Below, piece after piece: positions 1 through 10,714 of a stretch of 41,370 nucleotides of DNA (position 1 is the stretch's first letter; every line of letters begins with the position of its first letter). The position numbers and the translations under genes are program-made. The DNA is from Xanthoparmelia taractica. Lineage: Eukaryota; Ascomycota; Lecanoromycetes; Lecanorales; Parmeliaceae. The notes under the pieces were generated by a model, which worked only from the letters and a program-made list of their open reading frames with translations, did not search any database and was not told the DNA's origin. The stretch covers positions 1 through 41,370 of the forward strand of contig JANQBS010000310.1 of assembly GCA_033085395.1 (NCBI GenBank), in the 5' to 3' direction.

Positions 1-75
1 TGTTATTCTATGGAGTTGAGTGCTACTTATGGTCCATGCCAAGCCATAATAGGGCTGAGATGCTGAATTCCAACA
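1..75 (-). repeat. 75-bp LTR-like repeat, copy 1 (minus orientation)
   Basis: This is the reverse complement of 19974-20048 with one mismatch in 75. Read on the minus strand it begins TGTTGGAATTC and ends ATAACA, the TG...CA ends with a TGTT/AACA terminal inversion that mark LTRs; TGTTGGAAT starts are common in Copia-type LTRs. The similarity stops exactly after CCAACA (position 75). The other end coincides with the window edge, so the true outer limit there is not visible. No primer-binding site or polypurine tract is next to it, so a solo LTR or a TRIM/SMART-like remnant is the best reading. It ends 58 bp before the start codon at 134. Confidence 0.7.
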
Positions 76-133
76 CAGCATCATATTCTTACTCCACGCC
101 GGGATACTGAGCCTGTAATATTCCTAGCAGAGC

Positions 134-3121
134 ATGGCGGTAGAAGCTATAGGCCTCGCCGCTTCCCTCGCGTCCCTACTCGAGATCAGTGGGCGAATCG
201 TCACCACTGGTTATGGTTACATCTCCAAAGTCGCACACGCACCTTCACGTATGCGTATGGTGTTGAGCCAAGTCTCGAGTGTGGATCTTGTTCTTGCACG
301 TCTAGAGGAGTATTCTGAACGTCAATCCGCATCCGATAGCACCAGCATCCTGCATGCGCTTTTTGTTAACGGAGTCTTCGAAGACTGTAAAGAATTACTG
401 AGGAAAATAGATGGCACGGTTCAGACTTGTATGGCCGAAAGTGAAGCCCGATCCTCCAAGCATGAGGTCAAAGCGCTCATGAAACGAGTCATCTGGCCAA
501 TGAAAGAGAATGAAACAAAGGAGGTTCTTCAGCATCTTGATCGCCTCAGATCGGTCCTATCAGACGCCATCGCCCAAGACTCTGCTGCCTCTCTCCGTCG
601 CCTGGAAGATACAACTCAGCAGCTACGTCAGACCACGATCACAATGGCCAGCACCCAGCATCATGCCGAGCTGATGGCATGGGTCTGCCCTTATGACTGT
701 GATCCGTTCGATAACTATCAAGCTGCCTTGAAGCGTCGACAACCAGGGACCGGAGGGTGGCTAACGCAGTCTGAGACCTTCAGAACCTGGTCGCAGCACG
801 ATCACGGGATATTCTGGCTGCGAGGCTTACCTGGATGTGGAAAAACTGTCCTCACTTCGACCGTCGTTGAATACGTACAGCATACGTTAGCATCCGAAGA
901 CAATGGGGTTTCTCTAGCCTACTTCTACATTGATTATCGAGATTCGGCGAAGCAGAATCTAGACGCTTGTTTAGCTATCCTGGTGAGGCAGTTGATTAAC
1001 CAGAACCCCCAAGGAATCAAACAGCTGGAGGGGTTGAGAGAACAGAAGCAGCGCGACCTTTCGCGGGACCTCACGACTAGCGAGTACATTGGTGTTCTCA
1101 GAGGCCTAGCTAATTCGCAGACTAAGGTGTATATTGTGATTGATGCTTTAGATGAAGCGCCAGATCCGGGGCCTTTTGTAGATGCCTTGAAGCAACTCTC
1201 AGGTCGCGAGACTAGGAAGCCGATTGCCGTACTTGTCTCCAGTCGCAATAATACAAATCTTGAGACGTTACTCATGCCAATTGTCACTAAACACGTCCTA
1301 GTATCTAATGAAAGAAATGACGACGTCCGACATTTCATAGCCACGGAGGTTAACAAAAGATTCGCTGCTGGAAAGCTGAAGGTGCCTAATCTAGATCTGA
1401 TCGACTTAACAATATCTAAGCTCGTTGCTCGTGCAGATGGTCTTTTCCTACAAGCAGCTCTACTACTGGACTTTGTTTTTGCTGGTAAAACTAGTCGTTC
1501 AATAAGGAAAGCGCTTACTGAGCTCCCGAATGGCCTCGAGGCGACCTACGAGACAGTTTTGAGGAGGACAACCAGTCAAAATCGCCGCCACATAACCGAA
1601 ATAAGGAGAAGCTTGCAGTGGTTATCGATGAGCTTCCTGCCTCTTACACCAACAATGTTGGTAGAGGCGGCTGCTATTGATCCAGACGACTCTTTCTTGG
1701 ACCCAGAAGCATTCATGGACGAGGCTGACCTCATTGGAATGCTTTCTAGCTTGGTACTAGTGAATTGGAAGCACACGCCTCCTGTTGTAAGTCTGGCGCA
1801 CCAAACGGTCCTAGAATACCTGCAATCGAAAAGTATCTTACAGAGCGACATGTGTCAATACCACATTGACCCCCAGAGCACACATCAGTACCTTGCGGAG
1901 ACGTCTATTCAGTATCTTTGGTTCCCAGATTGCGCAAAATCTCTAATGCAAGCTGCGCAGTTTCTGCCACCGCAAATTGCTTTGCACAGCAAGTATCATA
2001 GCCCGTTCGAAACAGCTTCGATGCTCGCGAGTGTTGCCTCTTCTGATTTTGACGGAGCACGCCGCCACGCCGTCCAGAGCTCGTCGTTTCTGCAGCACCA
2101 TGAGGAACTGCACTATGGGTCTCAGTCGCTATCAGACGCAGCAAAGCAGAATGCTACGGAGATTGGCCCCTGTCTAGCGCATGTTCCACAAGAGCAGGTG
2201 CTACTCAACTATGTGGCAAATCTCTGGCCTGAGCATCTGAAAAGCGGTAAATACCCTACTGACAGCTTCAACAAAAGCATGGCCCCAAAGCTTCAGTGGT
2301 ATCTATATCCTGGGCAAGAAAATGGCTCTTTGTACGAAGCTTGGGAGGCTTTCCAGCGGGTGCGTTTGTCCACTTCCCTAGACTTCGTTGGACCTCTTGG
2401 CACTTCTGATCAACAAATATCGCTCCTTCGACAATTCCGTAAGTCATCATACTTTAACTACATTGGGCATGAGACGACTCAAAATCCTTTTTTCTACACA
2501 ATCTTATTTGGGCTCGATGACTGTTTCAACCTTCTCAAACGTCACTACGATGCAGACATGACTTTCCGCGGGGGCTGGACACCTTTGACCGTCGCAGCTG
2601 CAAGCGGTTCATTTTTTATTGCCAAGAAACTCCTCGAAGCAGGAGCGAACGTCAACAAGGCTGCGGATATGGACGAGCGTAACGGTTTGACACCCTTGCA
2701 CATTGCAGCTGAGCTGGCGATGGAGGATCTGGTCGAACTGTTCTTGGGGTATGGTGCTTCTATCACAAGTCTCACTAAGACCATGACGACACCCTTCTAT
2801 CGTGCTGCTCGAGGAGGATCAATCAAAGTTTTGGAGCTGCTCCACGAAGCAGGCAGCGATGTCAATGCGCCGACCTGGGACGGTTGGATTCCATTAATGG
2901 AGGCAGTGAGCTGGTCAAACCATGACGTACTGGAACTCCTACTCTCTTGGGGTGCCGATCCGTATTATCGGAATACAGTTGGCGAGTCAGCCATTGAGCA
3001 GGCGATGGCTACTGGGTATGAAAGCGTTGTGGAGGTACTGAAGGAGGCCGGCTCGAAATACCTTCCAAATCCGGTAGACCCTGAAACACTTCAACATAGG
3101 GACAAGATGAGAGAGAAGTAA
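134..3121 (+). CDS. NLR-like STAND protein: Helo-like N-terminus, NACHT NTPase, ankyrin repeats
   Basis: A single uninterrupted 995-residue reading frame with the architecture of fungal NLR-like signal-transducing ATPases. Residues 1-170 are a helical N-terminal domain that begins MAVEAIGLAASLASLLE, typical of the Helo-like/PigL_N domain of fungal STAND proteins. The NACHT part follows: GTGGWL at about 205, Walker A GLPGCGKT at 231-238, Walker B VYIVIDALDEA at about 332-342. The middle (about 480-780) is the usual helical extension. From about residue 800 to 975 there are four to five ankyrin repeats, with readable TPLHIAAE and GADPYYRN motifs. Such proteins sense non-self or altered self in the cytoplasm and can trigger heterokaryon incompatibility or cell death; the ankyrins would be the sensing part. 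The repeats are diverged, unlike the near-identical repeats of fast-evolving NLRs. Role is inferred from architecture only. Confidence 0.9.
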   Translation: MAVEAIGLAASLASLLEISGRIVTTGYGYISKVAHAPSRMRMVLSQVSSVDLVLARLEEYSERQSASDSTSILHALFVNGVFEDCKELLRKIDGTVQTCMAESEARSSKHEVKALMKRVIWPMKENETKEVLQHLDRLRSVLSDAIAQDSAASLRRLEDTTQQLRQTTITMASTQHHAELMAWVCPYDCDPFDNYQAALKRRQPGTGGWLTQSETFRTWSQHDHGIFWLRGLPGCGKTVLTSTVVEYVQHTLASEDNGVSLAYFYIDYRDSAKQNLDACLAILVRQLINQNPQGIKQLEGLREQKQRDLSRDLTTSEYIGVLRGLANSQTKVYIVIDALDEAPDPGPFVDALKQLSGRETRKPIAVLVSSRNNTNLETLLMPIVTKHVLVSNERNDDVRHFIATEVNKRFAAGKLKVPNLDLIDLTISKLVARADGLFLQAALLLDFVFAGKTSRSIRKALTELPNGLEATYETVLRRTTSQNRRHITEIRRSLQWLSMSFLPLTPTMLVEAAAIDPDDSFLDPEAFMDEADLIGMLSSLVLVNWKHTPPVVSLAHQTVLEYLQSKSILQSDMCQYHIDPQSTHQYLAETSIQYLWFPDCAKSLMQAAQFLPPQIALHSKYHSPFETASMLASVASSDFDGARRHAVQSSSFLQHHEELHYGSQSLSDAAKQNATEIGPCLAHVPQEQVLLNYVANLWPEHLKSGKYPTDSFNKSMAPKLQWYLYPGQENGSLYEAWEAFQRVRLSTSLDFVGPLGTSDQQISLLRQFRKSSYFNYIGHETTQNPFFYTILFGLDDCFNLLKRHYDADMTFRGGWTPLTVAAASGSFFIAKKLLEAGANVNKAADMDERNGLTPLHIAAELAMEDLVELFLGYGASITSLTKTMTTPFYRAARGGSIKVLELLHEAGSDVNAPTWDGWIPLMEAVSWSNHDVLELLLSWGADPYYRNTVGESAIEQAMATGYESVVEVLKEAGSKYLPNPVDPETLQHRDKMREK

Positions 3122-4891
3122 TTCGCTTTGATTAATCTACAAGCTTGAAGTGTTCACCGGTATCTCACGGACCTCTCAAGCAAGCAGCGCCAAGGAGGTC
3201 GACGCGGCAGCCCTTCCAACATCTCGCTTCCAAATAAGCTGACGGCACAATGACGCTTCGGGACAGACCTTCTTCGTCGAGGGCCCAATTGGGGAAGCTT
3301 AACCTGAAGAGTTCCTTTCCCTCACCGCTGGCCTAGACGGTGTCCCCTAATTGAAGAGAAATCCCTACTGTAATCCCTCTGGTCCCCAACACGGGCCTCT
3401 GCCCTATCTCACCATTGCGAGTTGTTCCCTGAAAGTTACAGTGCCGAAGGAAGTTCGCTCATATCCACCATGGCACGCTCTTAGATCTATCCGCAGAGCA
3501 TCCCAAGAGTCGGCCTAGCAATGCTTCTGGGCCGTTGTCTTGGTTAGGCTGTGATGGACGAAACCGACACATCTGTCTTTTGCGCAGCAGCTTCAACATT
3601 AATGGACTCCCGAGCAAGAAGTAAGCACGTACCCTGAGTCTCAAGCCTATCAGTATCGTGAAGTCTCCAGAGTCTGATCAGGTGATGCTGGGCAATTTCA
3701 ATGCTGCAAGTCGAGAGAAGGGAGTAACACTCGGCTCCATGCTGTATCATTTAAGGAATTTCAACTATCATCAGTACTTTAGCGGCGTTTGGATATAGGC
3801 ATTTGGGGTATGCTGCCGACATCAGAGGTATCCGTGCTAGAACTGGATATCCAAATCATGATCTACGCAAAGTAATGCCGGCATGAATGATATGGGAAGG
3901 AAGCTACGTGCCCCATCACGCTCTCTCCGAGATAAATGATGAAAATCCGAACTTAGGGAAAAGGAAGCCTTTTGACGTCAGCTCAAGGAGAAGCAATTTT
4001 ATCTCTCAATATATGCCTTAATGTACTCGAATCAAACTCCTTTCCTTTTTTTTCCTCCCTCTTCTTCCCTTACTACCTCTACTACAGTCAAACCATCTCT
4101 ATACTATACACGAACAACTACAACAACATCCAGCTCAATACTCCTCCCCCATTCCCTTCCCTTCCCTTCCTTCCCCCTGTCCCTTTTCCCAATTCATGCA
4201 TCTCCCGACCCCGAATTACACGAACTCACCTCCGCCTTCCACCTAAGCAATACCCAAACACTCTCCCCCCCCTCCCCCCCTCCAGCTACCACAATACCAA
4301 CCCCCCCCCCACACAAAACTTCCGCATCCCCCTCATCATCACCATCTCTACTCGCATACCCCCCTCTCCATCGCCCCCAATACTACACGACTGCAGATCA
4401 TATCAACGCACTAGTTTGATAAGATAGTGGAGTGGAATTGAGCTGAGATGGATGGCTAAAGGGATCTGATGATAAATAGAGTGTGTAGTTGGGTTTGAAG
4501 GAAGGTTTAGGCGTTGTGAATGATGTTACTGTTGGCGAGGAGGAAGAGCGTTGTGGTGATGTGGTAGGAGGGGAGCTACTACGGTTCAAGACGTGTAATA
4601 GACTGGAATGGAGATGATGGACTTTTGGGGAGAATGTCGGGGTATGGTGATGAATTGGTAGGGGTCGATTATGACTTTAATGTGTGGGAACTTGTAAATT
4701 GGCTGTGCGGGCGGTCTGGGTGCGTGGTGTGTGGATCATTCTGCCGAACTTGAATTCATGTACGTATTTGAGCCATCCATGACTCACGCATTCAGTAAGT
4801 GAACGGAGGACTAGATTACATGGATTTGTCTTCAAATTATCAGGTGCATATTGGTCGCATATTGTCCTTCGCATGTTAATAATGCTTCGCC
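3122..4891. other. Gene-free stretch with a pyrimidine-rich then purine-rich block
   Basis: No convincing gene. From about 4010 to 4400 the plus strand is strongly C/T-rich, including C-runs at 4265-4280 and 4301-4310; from about 4420 to 4680 it becomes G/A/T-rich. The open frames here are low-complexity by-products of that composition. The part nearest 4892 is the 3' flank of the cupin gene. Confidence 0.6.
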
Positions 4892-5538
4892 TCACTTGCG
4901 CTTCTCGACCGGAATAGTGGCATAAGAACTCATAGCCTGCATATTGATTTCCGGCGTCAAGGGTCCTCCCTATGTACATCCACTCGTCAGCTTGCGCGAT
5001 GAAGGCCAATGAATTCCAAGAGCAGAGAGGAAGGCGAGGGGGGAGGGTTAGATATGGAATGCGAACGCACCTGCAACAAATCCGACATCAGCTTGAAATA
5101 ATTGACGTAAAAAGCCGGCGTGAACGTATTGATAAACCGCGCCTCTTCCCCACTCGGATTGGCAAATGTATGCGGCGCTCGCGTCCCTACGGTAATGTAG
5201 TCGCCTGCTCCCACATCTACAGCCACTTCATCTTTCTCACCCGCCTCTTTACCATGAGCTTCCGCGAGCATCTTTCCCTGAAAATCTTTCACCTCCGCGC
5301 CGAAAAACCGCACCGTCCCTTTTGTGACTAGGAATGTCTCGTCGTGCATTTCGTGCCAGTGCGCTGGGGGGCCGGTCGCGTGCGGTGCTAGGATGAGCTC
5401 TGCGACTCCGAGGCGGTTGTCGGTGTTGGAGCCGTCTTCCATTACTCGGAGGGTTAGGTCGTGGCCGATGCGGATGATGTCGCCGTCGTGGGCGGGGACG
5501 AAGGTGATGGGTTGTTTGGGGGGTGCAAGGGGTGACAT
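4892..5538 (-). CDS. Cupin-domain protein, two exons
   Basis: Exon 1 is 5538-5071 and exon 2 is 4969-4892, separated by a 101-bp intron (5070-4970, GTGCGT...TACATAG). Splicing joins LMSDLLQ to GGPLTPEINMQAMSSYATIP in phase 0; that tail is the usual end of this small fungal/bacterial cupin family, which supports the splice choice. The product is 181 residues, a normal length for a single-domain cupin. The metal-binding cupin motif reads HWHEMHDE (His60, His62, Glu67) with the fourth ligand His123 in RAPHTFAN. The fold is a small beta-barrel that usually binds a divalent metal; the substrate cannot be told. ATG at 5538 gives a compact start (MSPLAPPKQP); upstream in-frame codons exist but look like 5' leader. 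No signal peptide is seen, so it is probably cytosolic. Confidence 0.85.
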
Positions 5539-6957
5539 TGTTGGTGGTTTTGGATGAAGATGGGGTCGAGGATTGTGCGTTTGTCTGAGTGATTGGTTGG
5601 GTGATTGGGCCGGGGTCCAGGAGGGAGATTGCGGTGCATGTTTATGGTTGTAGGCGTGTGGGCCTAAGTAGGATACTTCTTCTTTCTTGCTCGTTCGTCC
5701 GGACTTTATGTCAGCAAGTCCGAAAGCGAGAGGCCGAAGAGCGAAGGATTCATGATGGATGGAGGATACAGCACCGTCTCGGCATAGTGGAACGAATATG
5801 GCTGCCTGGAAACCAGGCTGTTGGTCTTCTTCCGGCTGCACCGGTGTGCCGAAACAGAATGGACTGTCCACGAGTGAGTGGAGATAATATGACCGATGGT
5901 CTAGCAAGGAAGGAAATCCCAGCTAAAGCCTCCGAAGCACTTGGCCCTTTGGATAGCCCTGACCCTAGCTATGGTTAGGTGTGGAGCTCTGACAAGCATA
6001 ACAGCCGGTGCGATGCTGCAGAGGAACAGAAGGAGGCATTCGAATGGCAGAAGGTGAGAATGTCGAGGCCCAGGCTGTGGGAGTAGGGCAGTGAGCGTGG
6101 TAGAAATCCACCTGAGGATATCGGTCGCAAGAAATGTCCGTTGATAGATGTAGAAACTTGCAGTTCTGATACGCTGGCTGGAACCAAACGTGCAGATGCA
6201 TTTTCCAGGAAGTGAAGGACAATATAGAATCGACAGGTTTGTGGCTATGGGAGCCCCACGAAGAGCTCAGTAGCTTCAACTGGGTATTCGAGTCCAGGAT
6301 TTTTATTGGAAGATTGTAGCAGTAGGCGGACAGCCTCGCCATCTCATGAAAGGAATACTACCTTATGCACGAGGCTGGCGGTTACTGCAAACGAAAGGTA
6401 CTTTAGCTCAATACTTAGGGCTGAAACGTACGGTATTCAAAAAGTAGGTATATTAAAAAATCAAAAGTAAACGTCAAAGTCTTTTGATGTATTTATCATT
6501 TTTGATTAAAATAGAGACTATCGACTAATATAACTGGTGTAACATACCCTTAAGTGCTTTGATGTTTCGAGTCCAGCATTAAATGAGTAAGGTGACATGC
6601 ACTTATCGGTGTGATCTGCGTGATGCTAAGCCATATCGAGTAATGATCTTCTTTTCAAATCCCGGTTCAAAAGGTTTAATGATATGCGCAAGCCTCAAAA
6701 TGCACATCATTTTGCGCGCGATGGAAATAACGGGTTTGACGCTAAGGTGTTAAATGATAATGATCTCATCATCATTGGTCATTGGCAGACAAAACACCAT
6801 TCGAATGTTACGGGACACCATACGCTAACCAACCGTATCGCCGTTATTTTTGTTTTTCCCCCCGTCCTTTCCATCTTTTCTTTCCCTTCCGCTTCACCGT
6901 CAGCCCCTTGATTCTTTTACTGATGCAGGCGGCATTCCTTCCTCTAACTCCTTTGAC
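5539..6957. other. Intergenic stretch between cupin and CAP10 genes
   Basis: This holds the promoters of two divergently transcribed genes. About 6380-6660 is A/T-richer. About 6850-6957 is C/T-rich, the usual leader composition in front of a fungal start codon. No further gene is supported. Confidence 0.5.
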
Positions 6958-8271
6958 ATGTTGTTATTCCCGACCAACAACCTGCGAGCCTCGTGCTCCT
7001 GCTGCGATCGTCGCGTCTTCTTTCTTTTCATCACCTTCCTTTTTCTCCTCATAGCTGCCCTGCTATCCTTTCACCCCACCATAGGCCAACTTCCACGAAA
7101 ATTAATCAACCATCACCCCATCTCTTCTCCTGACCGGACTGACAGTGCCTCTTGGACATTTGATCCTATCAGAGATGGCGAAAACTATGGTCTGTCCGAT
7201 GCTCAATGCAGCTCCGCCTTCCCCAAACTTTACACTTCCATTCATGAAATGGTGGCTCGTCACTCGTCCAATCCTATCAAACAGAAACATCTGGACGCCA
7301 AATTGTCCGGCGACGCTGCAGTCACGCTGCCGGTCAAAGTCATGATATTTGAGGGAGAGATTTTTGTTACCGACGACCAAGGCATGACGGATTTTTATGG
7401 CACGCGATTATTCGCCACTTTGGACTCGATCCATCGCGCCTTGGTCGCCTTCCCGGATCGGGCCCAGTTGCCAAACTGTGAATTCATCATCTCATGGGGA
7501 GATCAGCCGGCTCATGGCGCGCCCCTCTGGGGATATACCAAGAAAGATACTCCCGACTACTACGACATATGGCTCATGCCCGATTTTGGCTTCTTCAGTT
7601 GGCCGGAACCCAAGACTGGCGCTTACACCGAGGTCCGACGTGCTATGAAGAAACTGGAAACTGACAAGCCTTTTGAGAAAAAAATACCGAAACTTGTCTG
7701 GCGTGGTGCTCTCTTGGTCGAAGACCGCGGGAAACTGCTGGAGCAAACGCAGGACAAGGACTGGGCCGATGTTCGAACCATCAACTGGCAGGACCCGAAA
7801 GACCTCGAGGAGAACCATGTGGCCTTACCCGAGCACTGCCGCTACATGTTCATCGCCCATGTATCCGGTCTCAGTTGGAGCGGGCAAGGCAAATACGTCC
7901 GCAACTGCCATTCCGTCGTCGTCTCTCATACCTTGGAGTGGCGCGAAATCTATGATTCTGTCCTCGTCTACTCTGGCCCCGAACAGAACGCTGTCAGGGT
8001 TGCGGATGACTGGTCTGATCTCGATGCGACGATGGAGACCCTTCTTGCAAACACCACAGCCGCAGAGAAAATCGCTGACAATGCTCAAGTCATGCTGCGC
8101 GACAGGTACCTGACGCCCGCTGCTGAAGCTTGCTATTGGAGGAAACTCATCCAGGGCTATGCTTCTGTCAGTTTTGAGCCGGAGCTTTATGAAGCCGATG
8201 GACGGACCTTGCGAGGCGTCCCCTATGAATCCTTTACGCTGCTGCGAAAAATCCACTGGGATGCGTATTGA
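6958..8271 (+). CDS. CAP10-domain glycosyltransferase (GT90 type), type II membrane protein
   Basis: A single-exon gene of 437 residues. I chose the ATG at 6958: the frame stays open upstream, but no earlier in-frame ATG gives a better membrane protein start. A short basic cytoplasmic tail ends in CDRR, followed by one hydrophobic anchor (about residues 20-38), the usual Golgi type II topology. The luminal part shows the CAP10/GT90 signature: LPNCEFIISWGDQP, KLVWRGALL followed by EDRGKLLEQT, then HCRYMFIAHVSGLSWSGQGK, and a C-terminal RYLTPAAEACYWRKLI helix. Founders of this family (cryptococcal Cap10 and Cxt1) make capsule or transfer xylose; in moulds the donors and acceptors are mostly unknown. 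A wall or glycoprotein sugar transferase is therefore likely. The reading frame is intact. Confidence 0.87.
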   Translation: MLLFPTNNLRASCSCCDRRVFFLFITFLFLLIAALLSFHPTIGQLPRKLINHHPISSPDRTDSASWTFDPIRDGENYGLSDAQCSSAFPKLYTSIHEMVARHSSNPIKQKHLDAKLSGDAAVTLPVKVMIFEGEIFVTDDQGMTDFYGTRLFATLDSIHRALVAFPDRAQLPNCEFIISWGDQPAHGAPLWGYTKKDTPDYYDIWLMPDFGFFSWPEPKTGAYTEVRRAMKKLETDKPFEKKIPKLVWRGALLVEDRGKLLEQTQDKDWADVRTINWQDPKDLEENHVALPEHCRYMFIAHVSGLSWSGQGKYVRNCHSVVVSHTLEWREIYDSVLVYSGPEQNAVRVADDWSDLDATMETLLANTTAAEKIADNAQVMLRDRYLTPAAEACYWRKLIQGYASVSFEPELYEADGRTLRGVPYESFTLLRKIHWDAY

Positions 8272-9294
8272 AGATACAAACAACGTCATCTTCTATTGAA
8301 CCTTTCTGGCTTATTTATGACCCATGAGGACGGGTTTTGCATTATTCAATGTCTAGAAGTAATTCAATGCTCCCAAGTCCACACCAGTGGTGATTTAACT
8401 CCGAGTCTACAGTCTCTTGGGCCAGAAGAACTCCATCCGGTTTTAGACACAATCAAGACCCACTCGGAATACGGAGTATTGTCAGATACAAGGCTTGGTT
8501 AGGGGCCGAAACCACGTTCTGGAGGCGATCTTGTGCTGTTAGGGCGAGGGTTGGGTGGTGCTGTACCCTCGGATAGCGTTCGCAGCAAGTGCATGGATGC
8601 ACTTGCAGGTGATCCTTCGGCTACGATGGGGGACAGGAGCTCATCCGGAAGGATTATGAGGGCCAGCATCATGAGAGAAGGCGTTTGCAAGGGTCAGAGA
8701 TTTTGTGATGCAGCTTGGACTAGCCGGATTGGTACTAGCGCTTTCCCAACCAGCCGCTTGCGCCGCAGTCAAAGGCTACCTTACTATCAGCTCTCATGCA
8801 TGTCAGCTTCTTTGACGCACAGCCGTCCAGGGTGCAGCAGAGATAGGGCAATAGATTACTGACCTCCTTGCTGCGGATGATCACTTAAAGTTGATCGAGA
8901 CGACCAGTTGTGCTGCGGCGCCAATGAGGCTCTGCAGATGCAAGAGAATGGCGCGCAAGAAAAAGATAAGACAACTAAAAAGCTGTGGGCATGGGTGTGG
9001 GTGGGGAGGCCACCGCGCGACGGTGCGAAGAATGTAATTCTCACCTCAGTGTTGCACCGAGGTACCCCACCACACCCTCTTCTGAAGATGTCTTGGTAGA
9101 GTCGTGATGTGGGACAGTGCCTGTGTTTTTGAAACAACAAGGCAGCATATCGGCGTGTTCCAGAACCAGGAAAACAATTGTGGGGCTATGGTCAGGTACT
9201 CGTAATAAAGCCGCCCAAGTATCTGTTCGGACCCTGGTCCTTTCACCTACCATTGGTGGTGGTGGCCCTTGAATAACGTTTGTGAGCCTCCTTC
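8272..9294. other. Intergenic stretch, nothing recognised
   Basis: Normal GC content. Several short frames of 60-110 residues are open on both strands, but none shows a domain, a signal peptide or a convincing splice partner. Confidence 0.5.
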
Positions 9295-10714
9295 ATGGTT
9301 TTCATGGGCAATATTAAGAACTTCAACACTCCCAATAATGCTGTTCCAGCGCTCGCCCCACCATCGGGCGTCACGTCAAATTTTGTGTATCCGTTCTCGC
9401 TAAGCCCTGCCTTCGTCACCACCGCGGTCCTGTGTCTTATGCTTGCTACTTCCGCGGTGATTATCCGCCTAGCCATAAGCTTTTATGGACCGGAAAAGGG
9501 GATATGGGTTGAAGATTATATATATTCTCTTCATGTTATAGCAGTCACTCCCCAGATCATATGGGAAGAGTACAGACTGATATGGCTAGATACCTGTATT
9601 CTATCATGGGTAGCTAGACTTCATGACCAGTAGAAACTCAACTGGCTGATCCCAGCACAGCGTGTTGAATGCCCTCGAGGTTGACAATGGCTTTGGGCGG
9701 TATCAGTGGAACGTTCCCCGAGCGAATATGATGCCTTTGTTGAAGGTATACCACAAGTGTTTCGATACCGGCGAATTAGTCGATCTGGTGGACGGAAGAA
9801 CTAATGAACGTCCCAAGTTGCTTTACGTTAACCGAATTTTCTATTCGCCGACCATCCTCGCCGCGAAACTTACGATCCTCCTTCAAATCATGCGCATCTT
9901 CGTGCCCACGAAGCGCGGCCTCGTATTCCGGCTCATCCAGATCCTTATCTGGCCCAACGTCAGCTTCTACACCGCCAACGTGCTGTCCGTCATCTTCCAG
10001 TGCGTCCCCGTGCCCAAAGCATGGAACGCGTCAATCACGGGCGCCTACCTCGACAGCAACATTAATCTCATTGTCACGGGTACCATCAATGTCCTATCCG
10101 ACGTCTTGATCTTGCTCCTGCCCCTTTGGACCATCTGGCACCTAAAGCTGCCCTTCCAGAAGAAGCTCAGCGTGTCCGCCGTCTTCACGGCCGGCATCTT
10201 GTAAGGCCATTCACACCGCCCATAAAATCGAGAGGATAATTGACAGCTTTCTAGCGCCAACTTCGCAGGCATCATGCGCCTCGCATATTCCGTCTAGATC
10301 ATTCGTGGCTCCGATCTGACCTTCTTACGCCTAGCGCACGGCATGTGGACGTAACGCTTCCTCCCTCCCTTTCATGCACCCGTTCGTTCTTTTGTAGATA
10401 AAGATTCAAACCTACTCCTCGGTATATCTCTCTCGCTAATACGGATATTCTTTCTTTTTCCCAGCATCGCCGAAATCACAACGGCCATCTTCTGCGCCTC
10501 GCTGCCTCTCGTCCCGCAATTCTTCAACTTGTTTCTCCGCCGCAGAACTACGATGATTGGTTCCTCCTCCGCCGCCTCCAAGACCCCCGCCGGCAACTGG
10601 TTCACCGGCTCGCCGCACCATGATGATACGGTGGAAAGCGGGTTGAGGCCGTCACGGTTTTCGCGACACCCGTCCCGCATGGATGACCGCAGCAGGGATT
10701 CTTTGAGACGCTAG
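9295..10714 (+). pseudogene. Fungal rhodopsin-like integral membrane protein, interrupted by an in-frame TAG
   Basis: Belongs to the large family of fungal seven-helix rhodopsin-domain proteins (not retinal opsins). Likely exons: 9295-9609, 9656-9745, 9818-10200, 10255-10350 and 10465-10714; the introns are GT-AG and the last two (10201-10254, 10351-10464) are clear. Family landmarks are ALEVDNGFGRYQWNVP, ILAAKLTILLQIMRIF, FANFAGIMRLAYSV and TIAEITTAIFCASLPLVP. Inside the fourth exon a TAG (10295-10297) follows MRLAYSV, exactly where relatives usually have Gln; a CAG-to-TAG change would be RIP-like (CpA to TpA). Using position 10297 as an acceptor would remove the stop but also delete the conserved NFAGIMRL segment, so I call a pseudogene. 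The region around residues 75-105 is not cleanly resolved and may hide another intron or damage. The tail after about 10550 is hydrophilic, Arg/Ser-rich, as in relatives. Confidence 0.72.

Noticed and set aside
3972..4427. Long open frames in the C/T-rich block
   Set aside because: Two frames are open at once and give Pro/Ser/Thr-rich products, as expected from composition; no start context, domain or splice sites.
9610..9655. Clean first intron for the rhodopsin-like gene
   Set aside because: The 46-bp GT-AG solution keeps the frame, but the preceding 30 residues do not resemble the family, so I do not treat this junction as settled.
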